Shown: one piece after another, positions 53,721-62,786 of the stretch
How positions within the stretch are numbered: the stretch's first letter is position 1
How the letters are laid out: each line of letters begins with the position of its first letter
DNA from: Tuctoria greenei
Lineage: Eukaryota; Streptophyta; Magnoliopsida; Poales; Poaceae
Assembly (NCBI GenBank): GCA_036927565.1
Contig: JAYESD010000005.1
Span: forward strand, 99,364,301 to 99,428,300
Direction of reading: 5' to 3'
DNA length: 64,000 nt
Position numbers and translations under genes: made by a program
The notes under the pieces: model-generated
Seen by the model: the letters and a program-made list of their open reading frames with translations, nothing else
Told to the model about the DNA's origin: nothing
Databases searched by the model: none

Positions 53721-54131
53721 AGGAAATGTTTGGCGCAGATTACTGTCAAACATAGTATGTTATCTCTGTTGATGACAGAATATTATTCTTGTGCTCGTGT
53801 TGAAAACAGAGCGGTTTCATTACTTCGCGCATCCCATCAGTGCATGTGAGAGGCGTGGGTCCCATAGGCTGGTTCACATGTCAACCACCCTTAATGCACC
53901 TGCAACACTGCGGAGGATGTGGAATCTGCCACCACCGAAAGCCGAACCATCACTGCGCGCGACCACCATCAAGACACATAGATAATACGATGGTGTGTGT
54001 CTTTATATAATATCTCCATCATCTTTTCCGCGCGTACTCTATAGACACACCACCAACTTCTCTGCATGTACTCTAGCTTCCTCTTTGTCTCCGTCGCGTG
54101 CACCCTCATTGGTTCTCTTCGCAGCACGGTG
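53721..54131 (+). promoter_or_regulatory. 5' region and putative promoter of F-box copy 2
   Basis: TATA-like TTTATATAAT at about 54001-54010, followed by CATCTTTTCCGCGCGTACTC and AGACACACCACCAACTTCTC, a diverged form of the leader block at F-box copy 1 and the cargo family. The rest of this stretch (53721-53990) is non-coding. Confidence 0.45.
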
Positions 54132-54863
54132 ATGCCGAAGCCTATGGAGTTGCCGTTCACACACGATATTGCGATCGAGATCACGGGGCGCGTTGCTGAA
54201 ATCTCCCTGCGACCCTTGGATGCCCTCTCCAGTATCCGTGCCACCTGCAAGGCCATGCATGCGGTGTGCCTGGATGGCGCTGTGGGTAGGCGCGTGGCGC
54301 TGGAGCTGGTGACCCGGAGGATGTGGTGCGACCAGGAGTGGTACAAAGCCCTCGTGGAGAACATTGCCATCGTTGGCCACCCTCATGCGTGCTACGTCAC
54401 CGGGCTCAAGCTTGTCTTCGCGGTCGATCGCGCGCAGCATGGTGCCCAGTTTCTCGCCTAGGCGGCCAAGGGCGACCACATGGAGGCAGCCTACATCCTT
54501 GGCCTCCTCTACTACGATGCCGATCGCGGGTCCCGCAACGACGTCAAGTATATCCGGCAAGTCGAAGGCGAGGTCGACGTCAGTGAGAAAACGTGCGGGT
54601 CCATCACCATCATGAAGACCAACAATGAGTGCAGGCCGTGTCGGATTAAATCCCTGGATGAAATCTGTAATCTAACATGGACGCATCCGCGCCCGCCTCT
54701 GAGACCGCTGCTGCCCAACAAGGAGGTTGACCCGTGTACGACTGCCGGCTGTGGGAGGCAAGGGTGGAGCGGCTGCAGGGTCTTCTGTAGTGAAGACTGT
54801 AGGATTAGACACGAGCATTTCACATTCTTCCATGAGGTGTTATCTGATATGGGCTATATATAA
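54132..54863 (+). pseudogene. F-box / Cys-cluster gene, copy 2 (one in-frame TAG)
   Basis: A single frame of 243 sense codons broken only by TAG at 54459-54461. The start is ATG 54132 or 54144, just before the F-box (MELPFTHDIAIEITGRVAEI, RPLDALSSIRATCKAMHAVC). Then GRRVALELV, WYKALVENIAIVGHPHACYV, Sel1-like helix QFLA-stop-AAKGDHMEAAYILGLL, SRNDVKYIRQVEGE, and a C-terminal cluster (CTTAGCGRQG, VFCSEDCRIRHE) with Cys spacing like the second half of a MYND finger. The stop falls where relatives have Arg (copy 1 has LARAF). Likely an SCF adaptor. The open frame on both sides points to very recent loss, or a truncated 110-residue F-box protein. An upstream in-frame ATG at 54066 is less likely. 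Confidence 0.8.
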
Positions 54864-54879
54864 AAGACTTATAAGGCTG

Positions 54880-55460
54880 TGTGATGTTGTTTTTCTTGTT
54901 TCATGATGTCGTTTTTCTTGTTTTGTAGTAATGCTTTATGTTGATGAACTCAATGTTGTTCGTCTATTACAACTGTTATTTTGTTTTTTATCTGTTTGTT
55001 TAGTGAACAATCTGTTCTACATGTATTGTCTGTTAATGAACGACCCTCCACACCGCCGGTAGCCTCTAAAGTGGCCGGTACGATACTTAAGCTGCTAGAG
55101 GTGCCAGAGGAGATCGCCCGTAGCGGGGCCTGCAAAGCGTCTGTAAAGTAGTATACAGTACTAACAGGAAAATGCAACAGGTAGCGACGACTCGAAAGAA
55201 AAGTGGATACAATGAGCAGATAGAAAAGAAAAGGTAGGACGAGAAAAATATTAGTAGAAAAAGATAGGTAGAACTCCAACGTACCACTGGTCCAAGGCCC
55301 TTATACGCGATGTAATCATTACCACTACTCCTATTCGCGACTAGAAGTTATTACCACAGCTTGAAGGGAAGTGTTGCGTACTACATGTGCCGATTAGTTT
55401 ATTTTGTGTTTATTTGTGATTATGTAACAGCTATTTCTATCGATTAGTTTGTTGCCTGAA
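54880..55460. repeat. Direct repeat R2 (3' flank of F-box copy 2)
   Basis: Matches 52950-53720 without the Stowaway MITE. The sequence TTTTGTAGTAATGCTTTATG spans the empty insertion site. Confidence 0.75.
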
Positions 55461-56051
55461 ATGGTACGTTGAACACTACTGTTTGGTTCTGTCAATCTTT
55501 ATATCTACTGTAGTATTTAATCCTTGTTTATATCACTGTGTTGTTTCGGTTCAAGAGATTTTATGCGTATGCTTTATTTTGATTGGAATACCACCCCATT
55601 GCTACATCAACTTATTTAGATAACAAATTGCCAGAGCCAAACGCACGGCAGTAGATGGGCTCACGCGTCAGGGGGACGAACACCAAGTGTCTCAGCGTAG
55701 TTTCGACCCACGAATACAAAGTGACCTAGCGCAGTTTCGGCCCACGAATAACAAGCGGCCTAGCACAGTGTTAGGCCTACTCTCATAGCTTCATGTATGC
55801 TTTGTCCTGGCTGCCTGTCCGCGGGACCCTTCGATCCACAACGGCCCCTCCCCCAATTGAACGAAACGTGCTTGGAGTAGCATCCGCCGGCCGCCACGCT
55901 CTTGGAGGAGCATCTGCCGGCCGCCACACTCTTGGAAGAGCATCCGCCGGCCGCCGCACGTGGAGGAGCAACAGCGCTAGGTACAATTGCTCACATAATG
56001 TTATTGTAGTTCTATCCTCTTATGGATATGCTGATTGAATTGTAGGAAGCG
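55461..56051. repeat. 5' region of the TNP2 gene with two short tandem arrays
   Basis: 55680-55775: three units of about 35 bases (AGTTTCGACCCACGAATACA type). 55868-55960: three units of 30 bases (CTTGGAGGAGCATCTGCCGG type), which can be read as LGGASAGRHT repeats, but I do not call a gene. Otherwise non-coding. Confidence 0.7.
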
Positions 56052-59000
56052 ATGTCAGAAGATAAGACATGGATGGGAAAAGACAGGCGTACGAAGGAGT
56101 GGCAAGATGGAATGAAGTCATTTTAAAATTTAGCATTCCAGAGCACTCATGAAGAAGAAACTAAGCCTTGTCCTTGCACGAGATGTCATATATTTGCCAC
56201 GGGACTCACAAGAAAGTTCATCTTCACTTGCTTCATAATGGGATGTCATTTGATTATACTTGTTGGGTACACCATGGAGAAAAACGAGTTGAGAAAAATA
56301 TTACTGAGCAATCAGCAAATAATGAGGAGATAATTTATGATGATACTTCAGCAGATGTTGATGATCCAGAAAATGCTATGAACTAGCAGGAGCCAACTGG
56401 GTGTGCAAAGGCATTCTATGACTTATTAAATGATGCCAAAAAGGAGTTGTATCCAGGTTGTGAGAAGGTGACTCAATTATCTCTCCTTGTCAGGTTGTAC
56501 CAGATAAAGTGTTTAACTGGTTTGAGAAAAAAAGCGTGTGAGTTGATCCTTGAACTATTCTCATATGTGCTTCGAGAGGGCCATTGCATTCCTAATACAC
56601 TTGATAAAGTTCAGAAGATTGTTCGTGACCTCGGGCTGAGCTACAAAAAGATCGATGCATGTGTCAATGACTGTTGTTTATTCCGAAAGGACTATTCTCT
56701 GCTGGATTGATGCCCAAAATGTGGTGAATTAAGATGGAAAAATAGTACTGGTGGGGATGCAAGAGAGACTTTACCTTGTGGAAAAGCCAAGAAGCTTGTA
56801 GCATGCAAGATTCTATGATACTTCCCTCTTATTCCCCGTCTTCAAAGGTTTTATATGGCAGAATCAAAGACATCAAACATGCACTGGCACAAAGAAGAAC
56901 GTAATGATGCTGGAATATTATGCCATCCTACAGATTCGAAAGCATGAAGCATTTTGATAGCATTCAACAAAATTTCTCATCTGATCCTCGCAACATAAGA
57001 CTTGGGCTAGCATCTGATGTTTTCAATCCTTTTGGAGTAATGAATGTTTCTTACAATACATGGCTTGTGATTCTAATCCCTCATAATGGACCACCTTGGT
57101 TGTGTATGAAGCAGCCTTATTGGTTGATGTCAATGACAATTCCTGGGCCAAAGTCACATGGAAACAAGATTGATGTGTATCTGCAGCCTTTGATTGATGA
57201 GCTACTAAAATTATGGTCTGATGGTGTTGAAACACATGACAGTTCAAAGAAAGAGACATTTATCATGCGAGTTTCTATATTGTGGACAATAAATGATTTT
57301 CCAGCATATGCAATGCTATGTGGATGGAGCACAAAAGGTAAGATAGCATGTCCATACTGCCATGTAAACACTGACGCCTTGTGCTTCAAACATCGATGAA
57401 AGTATTGCTACATGGATCATCGTCATTTCCTACCTCAGACACAGGTGGCGTTGAGACAAAGCTTCTTTCAACAACAAGATATAGAATAGAGAGTCTCCAA
57501 CATCACTCTCCGGTCATGATGTACTCAAACAATACGAGACTTTTGATCAAGTGAGTTTCGGACAGACGAATAATAAGAGAAAGTGCACTAAGAAAGATAG
57601 GTGGCATAGTTGGAAGAAGAAAAGTATATTTTTTAGCTCCCGTATTGGAAGACATTGCTAATAAGGCATAACTTTGATGTCATGCACATTGAGAAAAACA
57701 TTTGTGATAGCATATTGGGGACATTGCTTAATATGGATGGTAAATTAAAAGATAGTCTACAAGCTCGTCTTGATATACAGGAAATGGCTATACGACCAAT
57801 GCAACATCCAGTGGATATGAAAGGGAAGTATGATTATCTGTCAACATCATATACTTTGCATAAAGATCAGAAGAACAGCTTGTGCAAGTTTTCGGGGGAT
57901 GTGAAGTTGCCCGATGGTTATGCCTCAAAGATCAAGAGATGTGTGGACATAACAGCACGTAAGGTATCAGGTCTAAAAACTCATGACTGCAATATTATAT
58001 TTCAGAAGCTCCTTCCTATTGCAATACGTGATATATTGCCCGAAAAGGTTGTTGCACCTTTAATTGAGTTTAGCAAATTCTTTTCTGGAATTTATTCTAA
58101 TGAATTGGCAGAACCAGATTTGGATAAGATGATCAAACAATTTCTTAAAACAATTTGTAAGCTTGAGATGTTGCTTCCTCCCGCTTTCTTTGATATCATG
58201 GTACATCTTCTAATCCATCTTGCCGAAGAAGCTCGCTTAGGTGGACCTGTTTCTTATAGATGGATGTATCCAATTGAGAGGTACCTTTGTACAATGAAGA
58301 GGTATGTACGTAACAGAGCTCACCCGGAGGGTTCTATACCCGAGGTATATATTATGGAAGAGTGTATGACTTTTTGTAGTCAATTTTTGGATATCATCAG
58401 CACCAAGCTTAATAGGCCAGAACGTCATGAAGCTGCAGCTAGGAATGAACATTCTCTCGAGTCTAATATATTTATAGAAGTTGATAATTCTAAAAAAGGG
58501 TTTAAATGGGGCCAACTTACTATGTTGGAACTACATAACATCAGACATTATATTATATCTAATGTTGAAGAGGCTGCTCCATGGATCAAGTACGTATAAC
58601 TCAGATGTTTTATACTATATTGGATCATGCTTATTGTAGATGGCTAATTTAATTTGGTACCCTTTTCAGTGAGCATTTTGAAGAGCTGAAAAAGATTCAT
58701 TCCCGTGATGTTGAAAAACACCATAGAGATGAGTTTGTTTATTGGTTTTAGAAACTTGTAAGTACATGCAAGTTTTTACTTTGATGAAATATTGAACAAA
58801 TATGTGTTCTGAAGTTGGTTTATCGATGACCCCTTTTTATACTAATGTGTACAAATTACGACATTACACAAAGAAGGCAAAGTAACTGATTATTTGTATG
58901 CATTATCTAGAGGATTGATCGTCAGGCCTGTTTTTGTAGTCGATCATTCATAAAAGGCTTCTTCTTTCGAACTACAGAGGTGGAAAAAGATTACGGACGC

Positions 59001-59610
59001 AAAACAGTGGTGTTATTGTTCGTGACGGTGATCATGAGTGGTATGGAGTAATCAAGAAAATGATTTCTGTTGATTTTATAAAAAAATCAAGAGGTTCTGT
59101 TATTTGAATGTGACTGGTTTGATCGGCCTCGTTCCGGTCAGAGCCAAAGCAGAGGCTACAAAATGGATCGATATGGAATGATAGATATTGACACTCCTCT
59201 TTCTCAATTTAAGTATCAGCATTACATTCTAGCCACCCAAGCAGAATAAGTTTTTTATATTCGAAGTGTGAAGCGGCCAAAATGTGCTACAATTGTTAAA
59301 ATGAAGCCACAAAACCTTTTTGCCATGCCCCTTGGAGACAATGAAAATAATGTCACTAAGACTATGGAGGCTGAGACATTTAATGATCGATGACTTACAG
59401 AGATAAATGAGGATAGGACCGCATGGGATAAGAATGACATTGAGGGAGCAACCGGTGATGCTTCCTCTCTTCAAATGAGAATATGTGATCAGTTTGAGAC
59501 ACATAGAGTTCCATCAAAAAATGAAGATGACAATGACGACGACAACGAGGATACATATATCAATGATGGTATTGTACCTCTAATATTGGGGGGGAGTCAG
59601 CGAAGATGAT
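56052..59610 (+). pseudogene. CACTA TNP2-type transposase (TNP2, DUF4218, DUF4216), broken
   Basis: Plus-strand order typical of plant CACTA transposases. N-terminal zinc-type domain (56052-56290: KTWMGKDRRTKEW, CPCTRC, HNGMSFDYTCWVHHGE). TNP2 domain (56430-57400: FYDLLNDAKKELYPGCEK, LPCGKAKK, RLGLASDVFNPFGVM, TIPGPKSHGNKIDVYLQPLI, AMLCGWSTKGKIACPYC). The largest open part, 57655-58599, has RHNFDVMHIEKNICDSILGT, the DUF4218 region (PPAFFDIMVHLLIHLAEEA, GPVSYRWMYPIERYL) and YNP-like KYV. An intron follows; DUF4216 (58980-59400) has SRGSVI, DWFDRPR, DTPLSQFKYQHYILATQAE. An acidic tail ends about 59609. Stops at 56387, 56708, 56818 and elsewhere plus frameshifts make it dead. It would bind the subterminal repeats and cut the ends. 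Confidence 0.88.
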
Positions 59611-59734
59611 GATTTTTTATATAAGTACTATGTGAGCTAGCTGTACGTGAACTATTTGATATTTTTTTGAAAAGATAGAAGTCGCTATTCTATTTAGCAG
59701 CATGCTTAGAAGCAAGCCCATATTGAATCGTGGT

Positions 59735-60357
59735 GAATCGTGGCAAAAGTTGCTAATGCATCAATTGTGTTCTGTGATGGTAGATCCTAACGCCACGAAC
59801 TGGTGAATTGTGGCAAAAGTTTGTAATGCAACAATTGTGTTCTGTGGCGATAGATCCTAACACCACGAACGGTGAATCGTGATGAAATTCCTAATGCAAC
59901 GATTGTGTTCTCTGACGATAGATCCTAACGCCACGAACTGGTGAATTGTGGCAAAAGTTCCTAATGCAACGATTGTGTTCCATGGCGATAGATCCTGACA
60001 CCACGAACTGGTAATTCATGGCAACAAATCCTAATGCAACAATTATGTTTCATGGTGATAGATCCTATCACCATGAACTGGTGAATCGTGGCAAAATTTC
60101 CTAATACAATGATTGTGTTTCATGGTGACAGATCCTAACGCCTTGAACTGGTGAATCGTGACAATAGATCCTAATGCAACGATTCTGTTCCGTGGCGATA
60201 GATCCTTACGCCATGAATCGGTGAAGCGTGGCAAAAGTTCTTAATGCAACGATCGTGTTTCATGGCGATAGATCCTATCGCCACGAACTGGTGAATCGTG
60301 GCAAAATTTCATATTGCAATGATTCTGTTCCATGGCGATAGATCCTAACGCCACAAA
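59735..60357. repeat. Right CACTA subterminal tandem array, about 70-bp units
   Basis: Nine units. Each is a half like GTGAATCGTGGCAAAAGTTC then CTAATGCAACGATTGTGTTC, plus a half like CATGGCGATAGATCCTAACG then CCACGAACTG. The words GTGGCAA, GCAACGATT and GGCGATAG are shared with the left array. It ends at 60357 directly against LINE sequence, with no flanking CACTA terminus. Confidence 0.85.
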
Positions 60358-61990
60358 CTGGGAGTTGTTGTACCTTGACATGGACCTGTTAGCCCTATCC
60401 TCCCCCATCTCGGATCATTGCCCTATTCTACTCTCTCCTTTCCGGAGGCCCATAAACGACCACAAATTCTGATTTGAAGGTTTATGGTCAAGACTCCCTA
60501 TGTTCTAGGAAATTGTGCTGCAATCGTGGAACCAGCCGATCCCTGAGTCTTCTGTGTTAAACAGGTTGAATCACAAGCTGCAGAATGCTGCACATGGTCT
60601 TCGTAAATGGATCCCCTCCTTGCTTGGACATGCCCGCCTGCAACTTCACATGGTGAATGACATAATTAAACGGTTGGACCTCACCCAATAGCAAAGGCAG
60701 CTCTACATGGAAGAAATCTCCCTACGCAAAGACCTTACAAGCAGATCCTTAGGACTGGTGGCTATAGAGAGAACGCGGTGGTGGTAATCCTCCAGAATTA
60801 CATAGCTTTGTGAAGGAGACACATGCACAAAATATTTCCACCTAAAGGCTAGTAGCCGAGCCAAAAGAAACTTCATATACGACCTATTAGATCCACAAGG
60901 AAATACTCACTGGCAGCATAGTGAAAAGGAATTGATCCTTCATGATCATTTCTTGAAGTTAATTGGCACTTGCCATGAATGGGTTTATACCCTCAATTGG
61001 CCTGCGCATCATCTCCCTTGACTGCACGGTAATGAATTTGATGCTCCTTTCACAGAACAAGAAATTTTGCATGCAATTCAAGACATGGTGATGAGAAAGC
61101 CCCTGGGCCGGATAGTTTCTCTATGTCTTTTTACAAAGCATGCTGGTCAGTTATTAAGGTGGATGTACGTGCTACCTTCCACTCTGTTTACAACTTGCAT
61201 CTGGGCCGTCTACTTAAACTGAATAGAGCCTTCATAACACTCCTGGCAAAGAAAGAGGGAGCGACATCACCAGATGACTACTGCCCTATAAGTCTCATTC
61301 ATTCGATGGCTAAGTTATTTTTCAAAGTCTTGGCACGTCGATTGGCTAGTAAAATCGACACTTTAATCTAAGGTGCCCATAGTGCTTTCATCAAGCGCCA
61401 ATATATTCAAGATAATTTTTTGTATGTAAGGAATATAGCCCGAGAGCTACATCGTACGAACAAGCCTGCTCTCTTGTTCAAGCTAGATATCACAAAGGCT
61501 TTTGATTCGGTCTCTTGGCCTTACCTACTTGAGATGCTTCAGAACAGAGGTTTTCCCCGTCGCGGGCGATAATGGATATCGACATTACTATCCACAGCTC
61601 CATTTGTAGTCAGGCTTATTAGTTCACTCGAGCAGCAGGTCGCGCATGCAAGATGATCGAGGCAAGGCGATTGACTCTCCCCATATCTTTTTATCCTAGC
61701 CATAGACACACTCAAGTGCCTCTTCGACCAAGCCACTACCGAAGAATCTCTATCACCATGAAGAGCAGACATGCTTCAATGCATGTCTCCTTATATGCTG
61801 ACGACGTAATTCTTTTTTCTTAAGCCTTCAGCTCAAGAGGTACGTACCATGTTGGAAATACTCAAGAGGTTAGGTGATGTCACTGGTCTGCACGTTAACT
61901 TATCGAAGAGTGCCATTGTTCCAATCAGATGCACAAAGTTGAACATAGATGAAATACTTGCTGAATTTCATGGCCAACGTACAAACCTTC
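60358..61990 (+). pseudogene. LINE ORF2, reverse transcriptase part
   Basis: Resumes the ORF2 broken at 22335. End of endonuclease: WELLYLDMDLLALSSPISDH, with SDH the catalytic His block. Linker: LQNAAHGLRKWIPS, GHARLQLHMVNDIIKRLDLT. RT: FSMSFYKACWSVIKVDV, LLAKKEGATSPDDYCPISLI, FKVLARRLASKI, GAHSAFIKRQYIQDN, ALLFKLDITKAFDSVSW and the catalytic YADDVILF (61794-61817), then VTGLHVNLSKSAIVP. Stops and frameshifts are many (for example at 60477, 60690, 61369 and 61570). It synthesises cDNA on nicked target DNA in live elements. The rest of RT and the 3' tail are cut away by the gypsy LTR at 61991. Confidence 0.88.
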
Positions 61991-62735
61991 TGTCACTACC
62001 TTGCGGACCAGATACCCCTTTGTACCAGAAAGAGAAGCGCCAAGTCCCACTTTCCAAAAAAGTGGATCTCCTGAGGCCAACAAGTGTTGCGCAGTGCCGG
62101 ACCTGCCTCCCTCCTAAGGGTGGCTTTGGTGCTGCCACATGTCCCGTAGTGTCGGACCTGCATCCCTCCTAAGGGTGGTTCCGGTGCTGCCATGTGTCTC
62201 GCAGAAACCGGATTTGCCTCCATCTTTAGGGTGGCTTCGGTGCTAACATGTGTCCCACAGTGCCAGACCTGCCTCTCTCCTTAGAGTGGCTCTGACACTG
62301 CCACGTGTCCCATGGCGCCAGACCTGCCACCCTCCTAAGAGAAGCTCCGGTGCTGCCACGTGTAACGTAGCACTAGACCTGCTTCCCTGCTAAGGAAAGC
62401 TCTGGTGCTGCCACGTGTCACGTGTTCGGATCTACATCTCCAACGGGAAGAACTCTGGGATCACCAACAGCGCAGACATTCAAAGGCAATCAATCAGCCG
62501 TTACAAGACCTGGTTAACACATCATTAATTTTTCATTAATGACACAATATTAGAGGACCATCAAGCCTGGTAACGCTACCATCAAGGCACGTTAGCGCAC
62601 CAATAAACCGCCATTATACACCCCCGCGGAGTAGGTAGTTTATTATGCTCAGGCGGCCCGAACCACGTAAAATACGAACCTCCACAGACTACTTCTTAGT
62701 AGTACTGGGGGAAGCGTCGATCACACACTTCGATA
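61991..62735 (+). repeat. 5' LTR of a second gypsy element
   Basis: Starts TGTCACTACCTTGCGG exactly where LINE homology stops. Contains a tandem array (62096-62429) and ends before TTTGGCGCGGCGGGTAGGGG (62735-62754), the internal start typical of grass gypsy elements of this gag type. The partner LTR is beyond the window, so the right boundary is by analogy. Confidence 0.65.
62096..62429. repeat. Six tandem units of about 56 bp with CCACGTGTC motifs
   Basis: Unit like CCAGACCTGCCTCTCTCCTT then variable, then GGTGCTGCCACGTGTC. The last three units keep CCACGTGT, a G-box/ABRE-type ACGT core; earlier ones have CACATGT or CCATGTGT variants. It lies inside the gypsy LTR. Confidence 0.85.
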
Positions 62736-62786
62736 TTTGGCGCGGCGGGTAGGGGGAGCGATTCAAGAATCTTAGGATCAACAACG

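Larger units (their letters stand above)
22336..60357. mobile_element. Composite CACTA-type insertion with cargo, 38 kb
   Basis: This block splits LINE ORF2. Both ends carry tandem arrays of related units (22336-23650 and 59735-60357). Beside the left array is a Ptta/En/Spm-type gene (minus strand, 23715-24956 and 34548-34896); beside the right array is a TNP2/DUF4218/DUF4216 transposase (plus strand, 56052-59610). Between them lie a nested copia element, MITEs and gene fragments. Removing the copia element and one TSD leaves about 28.4 kb. No clean CACTA terminal repeat or 3-bp duplication is visible; the left edge TACCGCAAC and the right arm are only loosely similar, and LINE sequence is missing at the junction. 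So it may be one element with eroded ends, or two CACTA elements with host DNA between. Confidence 0.55.

Noticed and set aside
55793..56038. 81-codon frame with LGGASAGRHT repeats upstream of TNP2
   Set aside because: Produced by a 30-base tandem repeat; no evidence that it is translated.
22330..60375. A clean 3-bp target duplication ACC at both ends of the 38-kb block (GGTTTACC and GTTGTACC)
   Set aside because: The right ACC lies within LINE codons (WELLYLDMD) that fit the family, so the match is probably chance; it would also put LINE sequence inside the element.
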